Positions 22,444 to 31,004 of a stretch of DNA of 33,542 nucleotides are shown here, piece after piece (position 1 is the stretch's first letter; each line of letters starts with the position of its first letter). A program made the translations under genes and the position numbers. The notes under the pieces were generated by a model that was not told the origin of the DNA, searched no databases, and saw only the letters and a program-made list of their open reading frames with translations. The DNA is taken from the NCBI GenBank assembly GCA_963981525.1, contig CAXCDZ010000003.1, forward strand, positions 1 to 33,542. The letters are read 5' to 3'. The DNA is from CAXCDZ01 sp963981525. Lineage in GTDB: Bacteria; Patescibacteriota; Microgenomatia; UBA1400; UBA12108.

Positions 22444-22575
22444 GACTAACAAAATTTGCTTAATATCTTGTTTGTGAAATTTTTAGCAGGCTGACGAGCC
22501 GAGAGTAAAGATAAATTTTCTACCAAGAAAATATTATCGGTTTCTAAAAACAACGGTGTTAAGCAAATTATAGTC
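22444..22575 (-). ncRNA. structured RNA leader before nrdJ-1 (candidate cis-regulatory element)
   Basis: The outer helix pairs AATTTGCTTAA (22453-22463) with TTAAGCAAATT (22559-22569), extended by GACTA/TAGTC. Inside, TTTTTAG (22480-22486) pairs with CTAAAAA (22544-22550), enclosing two hairpins: GGCT-GACG-AGCC (22489-22500) and a 12-bp hairpin GATAA/TTATC plus ATTTTCT-ACCA-AGAAAAT (22510-22538). This is a three-way junction. Position and orientation (minus strand, immediately upstream of nrdJ-1) suggest a cis-regulator. A published nrdJ RNA motif exists in the literature, but I cannot say whether this matches it. No coding frame of note lies here. Confidence 0.55.
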
Positions 22576-22579
22576 ATAA

Positions 22580-23005
22580 TTATTCCGCCAATGGGTGGCT
22601 TCCTCGATACTTTGCCTTAATCTGATAATAATGCTTACGCTTCTCCTCATCCGTCAGGTCACTCGAAAACTTCTCTGCTGGATACTTAATCTCATTTTTT
22701 TTCATTTTTTGTACTAGTGCTCGCGTTACATCAATATCCAATCTGTTTGCCATCGAAAGTACCCACCACAATACATCTGCCAACTCATCACAAATCGGAC
22801 CATACAGCTTTGCCTCCTCAAGCACTTCCTTTCCTGACTTAAACTGAAAATGCTCAAGTAACTCAGATACCTCCAAAACCATCGAAAGAGCGATATCCTT
22901 CGGACTCTCACTCCCCCACCCACGCTTGGACTGGAAGTCTCTGACTTTCTCTCTCAGATCCTCTAGCTTCGCTGTCTGATCTGTTAATTGTTGTGTATCG
23001 CTCAT
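22580..23005 (-). CDS. MazG-like nucleotide pyrophosphohydrolase
   Basis: 141 residues with the all-alpha NTP-PPase (MazG/RS21-C6) motifs: EVSELLEHFQ (ExxE) and DELADVLWWVLSMA (ExxD), the Mg-binding acidic residues. RGWGSESPKDIALSMVLEVSELL is typical of the dCTP-pyrophosphatase-like subgroup. It removes or balances dNTPs, matching its place between nrdJ-2 and nrdJ-1. The nrdJ-2 stop lies about 20 bases upstream of its ATG. Confidence 0.88.
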   Translation of the reverse strand: MSDTQQLTDQTAKLEDLREKVRDFQSKRGWGSESPKDIALSMVLEVSELLEHFQFKSGKEVLEEAKLYGPICDELADVLWWVLSMANRLDIDVTRALVQKMKKNEIKYPAEKFSSDLTDEEKRKHYYQIKAKYRGSHPLAE

Positions 23006-23026
23006 ATTATCTTTCTATTATTAATA

Positions 23027-26000
23027 TCACCCACAAACCGAGAAGCCGCAATCATAACACTTTGAGCATCCCTCTTCTTTCCGCAGTGTCCCTCCACACT
23101 CCGGACACACTGGATTCACTGAATCTACTGAGCCACTCGAAACAAGAACCTGGTCTTGTTTCGATCCATCCCGATAAATCGTGATCCCCTTACACCCCGC
23201 CCTCCATGCCTGCATATATGCCTCCTCCACCTCCTCCACTGTCGCACTTGATGGAAAGTTAATCGTTTTGCTGATCGAGTTATCAAAAGATTCTTGCCAC
23301 GCAGCCTGGATCTTAACGTGCCACTCTGGCTCTACCTCATGCGTAGTAACAAATAGCTTCCTCTCTTCCTTTGAGAGCGTCTCTTTCTCATTATTTGCGA
23401 GTTTAGTGAGGATATCTTCTATCTCTTTTTTCTTATACTTGCTCTTCAGATACTCCTTGAGCACCGGATCCACCATCACAAGCTCACGGGTCGAGTGATT
23501 GCTCTTATCATCCTCATAGAATGTCCGTCTCTTTGTCACGAGTGAGAACACTGGCTCAATCCCAGAACTTGTGTCTGCAAGAATCGAGATCGTCCCAGTT
23601 GGCGCAATCATCGTCACTGCACAGTTTCGCATTGGCTGGCCCTTGGCTGGATATACCGACATGTCCCAGTTGGGGAATGACCCTCTCTCTTCTGCTAGCT
23701 CCTCACTCATCTCCTTAGCCTCTGTGTAGATAAACTTGGATAGTTTCTTTGCCATTTTCACCGCACTAGCCGAATTATACGGAACACCAAGTCGGTACAG
23801 TAAGTGAGAGAATCCCATCACTCCGAGCCCGATCCGTCTATTCCCGAGCTTCACCGTCTGCTCAATTTCTGGAATCGGATAGGCATTCACCTCGATCATG
23901 TTATCGAGGAATCGTACCCCTAGTCTCACGGATTCTTTTAGCTCATCCCAATCGATCTCGTCATCTTTGATATGCCTTGCTAGATCAATGCTAGTTAGAT
24001 TACACGACTCATATGGGAATAGCGCAATCTCACCGCAATTATGCACCACCAATCCATTTGCCACAAATGAATGAGTCTCTTGTTCAGTTAGATCATAAAC
24101 AGCTTCCTTCCCAACCATCTCAATATTAATTATTTCTTCCTCAAACTTCATTGCATAATAAGTTTTTCCTCTCAATTTTGCTATTTTCTTTTCATGCATC
24201 TCAAACAGAAACCCAACTTCATCAAGAAATTTAATTACCACATCTTTAGATATCTCTAACTCCCACAATAATCCATCAGAGCTGTATCTTCGCACCTCAC
24301 CATCAGCTGCTACATACTCAGGAAAAAGATCCACTCTAGCTGCTCTTGATCTATCATAAATTCTCGCCTTAATTCCTAACTGCAACAACAATAACTGCAC
24401 ATCTCTCAACAATTCTATTGACTTACTTGTTAGTCGCACATAAGCCGACTTATTTTTTACATATCCAACAGTACCATCAGCTGAGAATAATCCCTGCAAA
24501 AACCCTACCACCACTTCTCTTGGCGCCTCGTAAATACTCTCTGGCACCCGCTTATATTCAGAGGTAACAGGCAAAACTCCCAATTTCATAAAATACTCAA
24601 CCACAAATTTACTGTTCACAAATATCTGCTTTGCACGCTCAGTGGGATTATGCAATCTACCTGATCTAGCCCACTTTTGCATTAGTTGTAAAAAATAATC
24701 CACTGCTTTCTTATATTTATCCCCAGCACCAAACGTTAGATTCACATATGCTCCATGTGTCTCAGTAGCTTCCCGCAAAAATCCATCTCCCACCATCCAC
24801 CCCATTACTTGGCCTAACTCCTTATTCCATTTTTTTGGTAGATCAAAATCATAACTCCTACCATTTCTACCCTTTCTGTTATTACTCCACTCAAACGGCA
24901 ATTTTTTATTTCTACCAAACTGCCCTTCTCCCATTTGAATTAATACTTTGTCTCCCAACTCAAGTTCCCCCAACTCTTTCCACCCATTCACAGTCATTAT
25001 TTTATGATCTCTCGTAGCCTTGATTCTATATCCTGATTTTGTCTCAACCTGCCAAACTTCTTTTTTGCCTGTTTTTACTACATTGCTAGCTGTGCAAATT
25101 TTTACCCCCTCTTCTCCCGCCACCCTTCTATCAACTACTACTCGCACATTTTGCATATTAACTAATTTCTCAAATCTCACCAGCCCTTCATTAGTAGATA
25201 TAAGAGCATCTCCAGTAATACACGGGTTAGTAGCATCTAGTTGTCCAAACTGTGGCACTGTATTCCCACGCTCGGTGGTATCAAGAAACATCAATCCTGG
25301 ATCTCCTGATTGGTGAGCCATCTGGGCAATTCCGCGGAATAGCTTCTTAGCTTTAACTTTTCTCACCACTTTTTGCGTTCGAGGATTAATTAGTTCCCAA
25401 TTCTTATCATTCTCGACTGCGCTCATAAACTCATCCGTCACACCAACCGAAACATTAAAATTCTTAATTGTTCCATCAGTCTCTTTTAACTCAACAAAAC
25501 TCTCAATATCAGGGTGATCCGCATTCAGTATCGCAATATTCGCTCCTTGTCTTTTTGCTCCCTGCAAGATCTGTGAGAGTGCTGCCGAGTATGCCCGGAC
25601 AAAATCCACCGGCCCCGATGAGGCTCCTGCCACGTTTTTTACCTTATCTCCGTGCGGACGAATCTTAGAGAAATTAAACCCAGTCCCCCCATTATTCTTA
25701 TGCACCACCGCCGCCTCACCCAGGGTTTTAAATATAGTATCAATCGAGTCCTCAACTGGGAGCACAAAACAGCTTGATAATTGTCCTGTTCCACCCGGGT
25801 TTCCTGCCTCAAACATCGCCTTACCCGCACACACCATCTTCATTGATACCATCCTGTTATAGAACTTGATGGCCGTCTCCATCACAATCCCATTAGTTCC
25901 CCAGGTAACCTCGGCCTTCGCCATATGATACGCCACCCTCCACAACATCTCTCCTGGAGTCTCCAGCACCTTTCCTTCCATGTCTTGCCTGAGATATCTC

Positions 26001-26062
26001 TTACGAGCAATCTCGATCGCATTCTTAGTTAGCTTTGGTTCTATTATTTTTGGTTTACGCAT
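23027..26062 (-). CDS. nrdJ: B12-dependent ribonucleotide reductase with intein (nrdJ-2)
   Basis: 1011 residues, of which 281-675 are an intein; the spliced enzyme would be 616 residues. There is no ATP cone. Catalytic-domain signatures: LSSCFVLPVEDSIDTIF, NGGTGFNFSKIRPHGD, NP-intein-CGEIALFPYESCNLTS, APTGTISILADTSSGIEP, and a C-terminal CPECGGTLRKEEGCSKCYDCGFSVC. The intein splits the protein just before the Cys of NPCGE, a conserved catalytic-site motif, so no enzyme forms until splicing. It lies 64 bases downstream of nrdJ-3 and upstream of the mazG-like gene. Confidence 0.93.
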   Translation of the reverse strand: MRKPKIIEPKLTKNAIEIARKRYLRQDMEGKVLETPGEMLWRVAYHMAKAEVTWGTNGIVMETAIKFYNRMVSMKMVCAGKAMFEAGNPGGTGQLSSCFVLPVEDSIDTIFKTLGEAAVVHKNNGGTGFNFSKIRPHGDKVKNVAGASSGPVDFVRAYSAALSQILQGAKRQGANIAILNADHPDIESFVELKETDGTIKNFNVSVGVTDEFMSAVENDKNWELINPRTQKVVRKVKAKKLFRGIAQMAHQSGDPGLMFLDTTERGNTVPQFGQLDATNPCITGDALISTNEGLVRFEKLVNMQNVRVVVDRRVAGEEGVKICTASNVVKTGKKEVWQVETKSGYRIKATRDHKIMTVNGWKELGELELGDKVLIQMGEGQFGRNKKLPFEWSNNRKGRNGRSYDFDLPKKWNKELGQVMGWMVGDGFLREATETHGAYVNLTFGAGDKYKKAVDYFLQLMQKWARSGRLHNPTERAKQIFVNSKFVVEYFMKLGVLPVTSEYKRVPESIYEAPREVVVGFLQGLFSADGTVGYVKNKSAYVRLTSKSIELLRDVQLLLLQLGIKARIYDRSRAARVDLFPEYVAADGEVRRYSSDGLLWELEISKDVVIKFLDEVGFLFEMHEKKIAKLRGKTYYAMKFEEEIINIEMVGKEAVYDLTEQETHSFVANGLVVHNCGEIALFPYESCNLTSIDLARHIKDDEIDWDELKESVRLGVRFLDNMIEVNAYPIPEIEQTVKLGNRRIGLGVMGFSHLLYRLGVPYNSASAVKMAKKLSKFIYTEAKEMSEELAEERGSFPNWDMSVYPAKGQPMRNCAVTMIAPTGTISILADTSSGIEPVFSLVTKRRTFYEDDKSNHSTRELVMVDPVLKEYLKSKYKKKEIEDILTKLANNEKETLSKEERKLFVTTHEVEPEWHVKIQAAWQESFDNSISKTINFPSSATVEEVEEAYMQAWRAGCKGITIYRDGSKQDQVLVSSGSVDSVNPVCPECGGTLRKEEGCSKCYDCGFSVCG
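24038..25222 (-). mobile_element. intein 1 with LAGLIDADG endonuclease (in nrdJ-2)
   Basis: 395 residues, C281-N675 of nrdJ-2. Block A is CITGDALISTNEGLVRFEKL, block B has TRDH (YRIKATRDHKIMTV), the endonuclease motifs are VMGWMVGDGF and LQGLFSADGTV, block F is VYDLTEQETHSFVANG, and the end is VVHN followed by Cys. All splicing residues (Cys1, block B His, terminal His-Asn, +1 Cys) are present, so it should splice. The +1 Cys is the Cys of NPCGE. Confidence 0.93.
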
Positions 26063-26083
26063 TTTTTTTCTGTTTTAATTAAC

Positions 26084-26131
26084 TGATTCACTGACTAACC
26101 GACATACTGACACGCCGATATGCCGATCACT
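26084..26131. repeat. tandem octanucleotide repeat, locus D
   Basis: Six units between nrdJ-3 and nrdJ-2: TGATTCAC, TGACTAAC, CGACATAC, TGACACGC, CGATATGC and CGATCACT. It reaches into the last codons of nrdJ-3. Confidence 0.75.
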
Positions 26132-29100
26132 TATCACACCTCGAGTACGCGCACGACGGACACGTCGCACACCCTTCTTCCATTCGCAGTGCTCCTGAGC
26201 ACTCTGGACACTTCTCCTTCTGCTCACCGTTAGGCTCAAACGGCTTCTTCTTAGAGAGCACTACCTGTTCACGCGACCCCTCCACGTAAACTGTCATTCC
26301 TTTAAGTCCCAGTTTCCATCCCAACTGATAAGCATGCGCTACATCATCTGCCGTAGCTGAGGGTGCAAAATTAACAGTTTTTGAGATCGAGTTATCAACC
26401 CATCTCTGCATTACCGCCTGCATTCGTACATGCTCCTCAACTGACAGGTCAGATGCCACCACGAAGTTGTCCCTGATCTCCTCTGGTATCTCCTCCACTC
26501 CCTGGCAACTCCCATCATTCTCACGCACTGTCTCAAAAATCTCATTCCTCTGTTTCTTCTTAATCCCATGTTCCAAGAGTTTCTTTGCAAACAATTGACT
26601 CTCGTACTCAATCTCGATCCACTCCTTCCCTTCTTCCTCTGCTCCCTCTCTCGTGTTTCGCGTATAACTAAGTGCGTAGACTGGCTCACACCCATATCCC
26701 TCTAGTCCCGAAATAGTCGCAATACTCCCAGTTGGTGCGACTGTGGTCTGCGCACCATTTCTAATCCCCCATTTCTGAATACCTTCTTCGATCTCTTTCC
26801 AGACTAGTTTTGGCCTATTCCAGTTAGTCTTGTGCCGTACGAGTGGTTTTGGTGCCTTCCAGATCATATTCGTTGGATCATAAACACTCCCCGTAATCCC
26901 AGGGAATGCCCCGCGGTTACGCGCAAGCTCCACGGACGCTTTCATTGTGTGATATCTCACAAACTCCATAATCTGACTCGCATACTCCTGACCCTTCTTC
27001 GAGCCATACCGCACTCCCACCAGATACATCATGTCCGAGAGCCCCATCACGCTTACTCCTATCCTTCTCACTTTCTTTGCCGCCTCCTCTAGTTCTGGTA
27101 CTGCTGCCACATACTTATTCACATCCACCACATTGTCCAGTAATCTCACGGTCCACTTAACAGTCTCAGCTAGCTTCTCCCAATCTGGAACCATCTCTCC
27201 ATTCATCTTCTTTACATGATTAGCCAGGTTCACACTCGCCAAACAACAGTTCTCATAACTTCCTAAAAATTGCTCGCCACACCCTCTCGAAACATACCCA
27301 TTAGTAATCCATGTATCACTCTTTTTTTCATACAAATCATACACCTTAGCCTTTCCCGCTGGCTCAATCTTCACTACTTTTGCAGCCCAATTACCACCTG
27401 TAAAGTTGCACGTTAGCGCTGCTCTTTTCATTCTCTCTTGCTTTTCTGGATGACTCAATCGTATTTGCTTGTAAAATTTCCCAAAACTATCTCCAACAAT
27501 AACCACATCATATTTAGGATTTTTATTACTTATTATTCTCCCATCCTTTGTTTTATGTTTTGTCCTTTTACTCGTATATTTTCTCCCATGAATCCCAAAC
27601 ATCAGAAGTATCCTTCTTACTTGGCTCGCCAACTCCTCACTCCCTGTATGAAATCTTACTAATGGATGATTGCTCGAAAGATCAACGCTCCCATCAGTAC
27701 TAAATAATCCATCTAATAGTCCTTCCAAAATCTTCCTATTACTATTTATGTATTCCTCGGGAATTTCTTTATTAAGTGAGGTTGTTGGAATTAATTTTAG
27801 TGATTTCACATAATCAGCTATCACCTTCCCTGGTTTTGGATCCATCATCATTGACTTACTATTTTTATTTACATAGGTATAACAGTCAGTTGCACCCACC
27901 TTCTCAAACACATCTTTCACAACCTGATTCCAACTATCTTCATCCGCATGAGTACTCACTCTCACCACATTTTTTGACAATGCTCTTTCTGTATAACAAC
28001 CGTCGCCTAGCAACACCCCAACTAAAAACCCAAAATCACGATCATCTATCTTTACATTTCCCTGCTCAACTTTATTATTTGGCATCATCCCCTCAAAAAC
28101 TCTTACCATCTGTCCTTCTTCTAGATTATCTAATCTTGTTGGTTTAAAAAACTTTGTTGTTGTATCTCGAGCATGGAATTGATGTGCTACAGTCGCCCTT
28201 ACTATTCCTCCATCAGAAAAATACACATCAAAAACTGATTTTTCATCATGAATTTCAATTGATTCCACTTTGCCTTCACCGAGTACTGTACAGATTTTCT
28301 CCCCCTCTTTAATATTTTCCACTTTCCGCCACCCACCTGGAGTAGCCACAAGAGTCCCCTCCACCACACATGGATTAGTAGCCTCAAGATCATATAGATT
28401 AGGCACCGGATTATCTCTGTTAGCTGCATCCAAAAACAGCACTCCCGGCTCACCATTCTTGTACGCATACTTGACGATCTCTCCGTATAGCTCACGTGCC
28501 GGCACCATCTTCCATAGCTCTCCGTTCTCCGGATATCTAAGGGCAAAATCATCATCATTCTCCACTGCCTGCATAAACTCATCCGTCAGTCCCACCGAAA
28601 TATTAAAGTTCTCAATCTGCCCCTCTTCTGCCTTACATCTAACAAACTCATGAATATCAGGATGCCATACTGGCAGTGTTGCCATTGCCGCACTTCTTCT
28701 CCCTCCTCCTTGTCCGATTACCCAAAAAGCTGTATCAAATACCTTGATAAAAGATACCGCACCCGTCGCCTTTCCTTTTCCAGTTCCGATTACTCCTCCT
28801 TTGGGTCTAATCCTCCCAAACGAGAACCCTACCCCTCCACCAGTCTGCAAAGTCAGAATCGACTTGCGCAAAACCGAGAAGATCGAGTCCGTCCCTTTAC
28901 CCAAGTCATCATCCACCGGAAGCACAAAACAGTTAGCAAGCTGTCCGTACTTAGTCCCCGCATTCGCCATCGTTCTCCCGTTTGGCACCACTCTCAACTC
29001 TGCCATCATCTCAAGCATCTTTTCCTCTACTTGCTTGAGTGTCACCCCATTACGATAGTTGTTCTCCGCCTCCGCCACTACTCGTGCCGTTCTCACAAAT

Positions 29101-29201
29101 ATCTCTTTTGGTGTCTCCACGGTCTTATTACTCGCATCCCGCAAAGAATATCTATTCACCATAATCTTGCTGGCTGACTCACTTATTTTATTAATCTTCA
29201 T
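26127..29201 (-). CDS. nrdJ: B12-dependent ribonucleotide reductase with intein (nrdJ-3)
   Basis: 1024 residues, 278-640 being an intein; the spliced product would be 661 residues. There is no ATP cone. Signatures: LANCFVLPVDDDLGKG, GGGVGFSFGRIRPKGG, NP-intein-CGEQFLGSYENCCLASVNLA, APTGSIATISGLEGYGCEP and a C-terminal CPECSGALRMEEGCATCPSCAYSRC. Its start overlaps the nrdR stop by four bases and AAAGGA precedes it, so the two are coupled. Because its intein ends in Arg-Gly instead of His-Asn, whether active enzyme is made is uncertain. It is the most divergent of the three paralogs. Confidence 0.9.
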   Translation of the reverse strand: MKINKISESASKIMVNRYSLRDASNKTVETPKEIFVRTARVVAEAENNYRNGVTLKQVEEKMLEMMAELRVVPNGRTMANAGTKYGQLANCFVLPVDDDLGKGTDSIFSVLRKSILTLQTGGGVGFSFGRIRPKGGVIGTGKGKATGAVSFIKVFDTAFWVIGQGGGRRSAAMATLPVWHPDIHEFVRCKAEEGQIENFNISVGLTDEFMQAVENDDDFALRYPENGELWKMVPARELYGEIVKYAYKNGEPGVLFLDAANRDNPVPNLYDLEATNPCVVEGTLVATPGGWRKVENIKEGEKICTVLGEGKVESIEIHDEKSVFDVYFSDGGIVRATVAHQFHARDTTTKFFKPTRLDNLEEGQMVRVFEGMMPNNKVEQGNVKIDDRDFGFLVGVLLGDGCYTERALSKNVVRVSTHADEDSWNQVVKDVFEKVGATDCYTYVNKNSKSMMMDPKPGKVIADYVKSLKLIPTTSLNKEIPEEYINSNRKILEGLLDGLFSTDGSVDLSSNHPLVRFHTGSEELASQVRRILLMFGIHGRKYTSKRTKHKTKDGRIISNKNPKYDVVIVGDSFGKFYKQIRLSHPEKQERMKRAALTCNFTGGNWAAKVVKIEPAGKAKVYDLYEKKSDTWITNGYVSRGCGEQFLGSYENCCLASVNLANHVKKMNGEMVPDWEKLAETVKWTVRLLDNVVDVNKYVAAVPELEEAAKKVRRIGVSVMGLSDMMYLVGVRYGSKKGQEYASQIMEFVRYHTMKASVELARNRGAFPGITGSVYDPTNMIWKAPKPLVRHKTNWNRPKLVWKEIEEGIQKWGIRNGAQTTVAPTGSIATISGLEGYGCEPVYALSYTRNTREGAEEEGKEWIEIEYESQLFAKKLLEHGIKKKQRNEIFETVRENDGSCQGVEEIPEEIRDNFVVASDLSVEEHVRMQAVMQRWVDNSISKTVNFAPSATADDVAHAYQLGWKLGLKGMTVYVEGSREQVVLSKKKPFEPNGEQKEKCPECSGALRMEEGCATCPSCAYSRCDK
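27282..28370 (-). mobile_element. intein 2 with LAGLIDADG endonuclease, non-canonical C-terminus (in nrdJ-3)
   Basis: 363 residues, C278-G640. Block A is CVVEGTLVATPGGWRKVENI, block B has TVAH (VRATVAHQFHA), the endonuclease motifs are LVGVLLGDGCY and LDGLFSTDGSV, and block F is KVYDLYEKKSDTWITNG. The end reads YVSRG followed by Cys-Gly-Glu. Aligned with intein 1 (FVANGLVVHN against WITNGYVSRG), the last two residues His-Asn are replaced by Arg-Gly. It is inserted at the same site as intein 1. Confidence 0.85.
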
Positions 29202-29650
29202 TTTTCCTTTAGTTTTTCTATTTCAATCTCAAAGTCTGAGAGTGACTCAAACTCTCTGTACACCGACGCAAACAAAAGATATGCCAGTGGGTCAAGCTTT
29301 TTTAACCGATTGATCACAAGATTTCCCACCTCCCAGCTCCTCACTTCCGTACTCGTTTTACGTCTCAATACCTTCTCCACCTCATCCAACATCTCCTCTA
29401 CCTGCTCCATCGAGACTGGTCTTTTCCAGGTTGACTTCATGATCCCCCTCTTAAGTTTCTCTCTGTCGTAGTTCTCTACCTTGCCAGATTTCTTGATAAC
29501 CCTGATGTCCACTCCCTCAGCTCGCTCATAAGTGGTAAAGCGCTTGGTGCACTTAGAGCACTCCCTCCTCCTTCTCATCGTCGTCCCATCCTCAGTTAGT
29601 CTGGATTCCAAGACAGAAGTACTCTCATGATGACAGTATGGACATTGCAT
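29198..29650 (-). CDS. nrdR: transcriptional repressor NrdR
   Basis: 150 residues, full family length. The zinc ribbon uses C3, C6, C31 and C34 (CPYC...CSKC) with the typical RRRRECSKCTKRFTTYER stretch; residues 48-138 form the ATP-cone (VIKKSGKVENYDREKLKRGI). NrdR senses (d)ATP and represses ribonucleotide reductase genes. It heads the nrdR-nrdJ-3-nrdJ-2 run and is preceded by GAGGAG. I found no convincing NrdR box in the region upstream. Confidence 0.96.
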   Translation of the reverse strand: MQCPYCHHESTSVLESRLTEDGTTMRRRRECSKCTKRFTTYERAEGVDIRVIKKSGKVENYDREKLKRGIMKSTWKRPVSMEQVEEMLDEVEKVLRRKTSTEVRSWEVGNLVINRLKKLDPLAYLLFASVYREFESLSDFEIEIEKLKEK

Positions 29651-29695
29651 TTGGTCTGTTCTCCTCGATTATTTTTGTATACTTTCTATTAACAA

Positions 29696-29750
29696 CAAAA
29701 AGCACTAAGGGTAGTGCAGGACATCAAGCGTAACCCCTACCCTTAGTGTT
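29696..29750 (-). terminator. intrinsic terminator after the riboswitch-linked gene
   Basis: On the minus strand a 14-base inverted repeat (29737-29750 with 29701-29714; 12 perfect pairs plus a G-U and an A-T) encloses a 22-base loop and is followed by TTTTT. It lies between the stop at 29789 and nrdR. The loop is unusually large for a terminator. Confidence 0.7.
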
Positions 29751-29788
29751 CGTCAACTAGCAATGAATGTATCAAATAGGAGCAATAT

Positions 29789-30970
29789 TTATTCTCCGCC
29801 CTTAGACACGTTTTCGTTGCAATTTGGACATTTACATTTTGTAGTTGGCGACTCAAATGATTTGTTGCAATTTCCACATTTTAATTTAAATGTTTTTTTA
29901 TCTTGACTCATTACCCTATCTGCTCGCATATCTAAATGATTTCCTTTTTGATCAAAACTCAACACTGAACTTCCATTCCCATGTCCTCCCCACATCGCTC
30001 TGTACATATCCATCTGCTGTAATTCCTCTTGTCGTATTATCCATTTCTCTATTTCATGCCCGCTAATCCCTTCCATTCCCATAATCCAACTCAACTCATG
30101 TGTTAATTCATTCTCATTAGCTATTTGTAAATATATTAATCCATTTTGATAAATTTCTTTTTGATCTTTATCAACAAATTCGCCCATCAAGTCTTTAAGT
30201 AGCAAGTCTCTCACCATCTTGGAAAATTTATCCCAAAAAAATTCTCCTTTCTGATCCAAAAATTTACTTCTCAACTGCAATATTGCCTGATTCACAACTC
30301 TCCCATCAAATTGGTCAGGATTATCCAAATCAACCACTCTTCTTTCTATCTCATCCCATCCTGCAAAACCCAGCTCCCCCACCACACCATCCAACTTTCT
30401 TTTTTTCACTACTATTGGCGTCTCCAAAACAGATTTTTTATCCAAATTAACCGGTAATCCCACAGCTTGCAAATGCTCTTCTTCTTCAATCTCCGGAGTG
30501 TACAAAGAATATGCCAAGTATTTATCTCCTTCTCCTCGTACGATTACAAAAGTAGCCGACAGCGGCGGCTCATCGCCAAATCGATACTCTTCTCTTGGGG
30601 GACTCACTATCACTATCCCATCTCCAATTTCCAATTCGCTTGTCATCTGACTCGCCATCTTCCACACCACTAACTCTGACTCAAATCTTCTAACTAGCTG
30701 CTCATTTCCTCCATATGACTGTCTACTTGTTTCCAACATTTTCGAATATTTTGTCAATTTACCCTCATCAAGATAACAAAAATCACCACCCACAAAAACC
30801 ATTTCTCTTTTGGTTATTCCTCCGACCACCTCTCTTCTCTCATTCTCAACAATCTGAGCCAACACATTCAATTCAGTCACCAAAGATTCAATATGCACTA
30901 CATGCTCAGCATCACTACCTTCGCTCATCAACACCGACGCCGGAATCCTACTTAGTTCAATCCTCGCCAC
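29789..30970 (-). CDS. hypothetical zinc-ribbon protein under a cobalamin riboswitch
   Basis: 393 residues from the preferred start. No family recognised. It is a soluble, mostly helical, acidic protein; the middle (about 110-190) has beta-rich stretches (EIGDGIVIVSPPREEYRFGDEPP). The C-terminal 35 residues are a zinc ribbon (LKCGNCNKSFESPTTKCKCPNCNENVSKGGE) with four or five Cys. No membrane segment, so it is not a transporter. I chose GTG 30970 because AAGGAG lies five bases upstream; a GTG at 30985 is possible. The upstream riboswitch ties its expression to cobalamin, but its role is unknown. Confidence 0.7.
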   Translation of the reverse strand: MARIELSRIPASVLMSEGSDAEHVVHIESLVTELNVLAQIVENERREVVGGITKREMVFVGGDFCYLDEGKLTKYSKMLETSRQSYGGNEQLVRRFESELVVWKMASQMTSELEIGDGIVIVSPPREEYRFGDEPPLSATFVIVRGEGDKYLAYSLYTPEIEEEEHLQAVGLPVNLDKKSVLETPIVVKKRKLDGVVGELGFAGWDEIERRVVDLDNPDQFDGRVVNQAILQLRSKFLDQKGEFFWDKFSKMVRDLLLKDLMGEFVDKDQKEIYQNGLIYLQIANENELTHELSWIMGMEGISGHEIEKWIIRQEELQQMDMYRAMWGGHGNGSSVLSFDQKGNHLDMRADRVMSQDKKTFKLKCGNCNKSFESPTTKCKCPNCNENVSKGGE

Positions 30971-31004
30971 ATTCACTCCTTCCACCCCTAGCTCGGGGGC
31001 AATA

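Noticed and set aside
22444..22575. Cobalamin or purine riboswitch before nrdJ-1
   Set aside because: The conserved cobalamin core and B12 box are absent, and the purine-riboswitch junction bases do not fit, despite the three-way-junction shape.
29651..29700. NrdR-box operator upstream of nrdR
   Set aside because: I looked for the ACACWATATATWGTGT-type palindrome and found only weak AT-rich similarity, so no operator is claimed.
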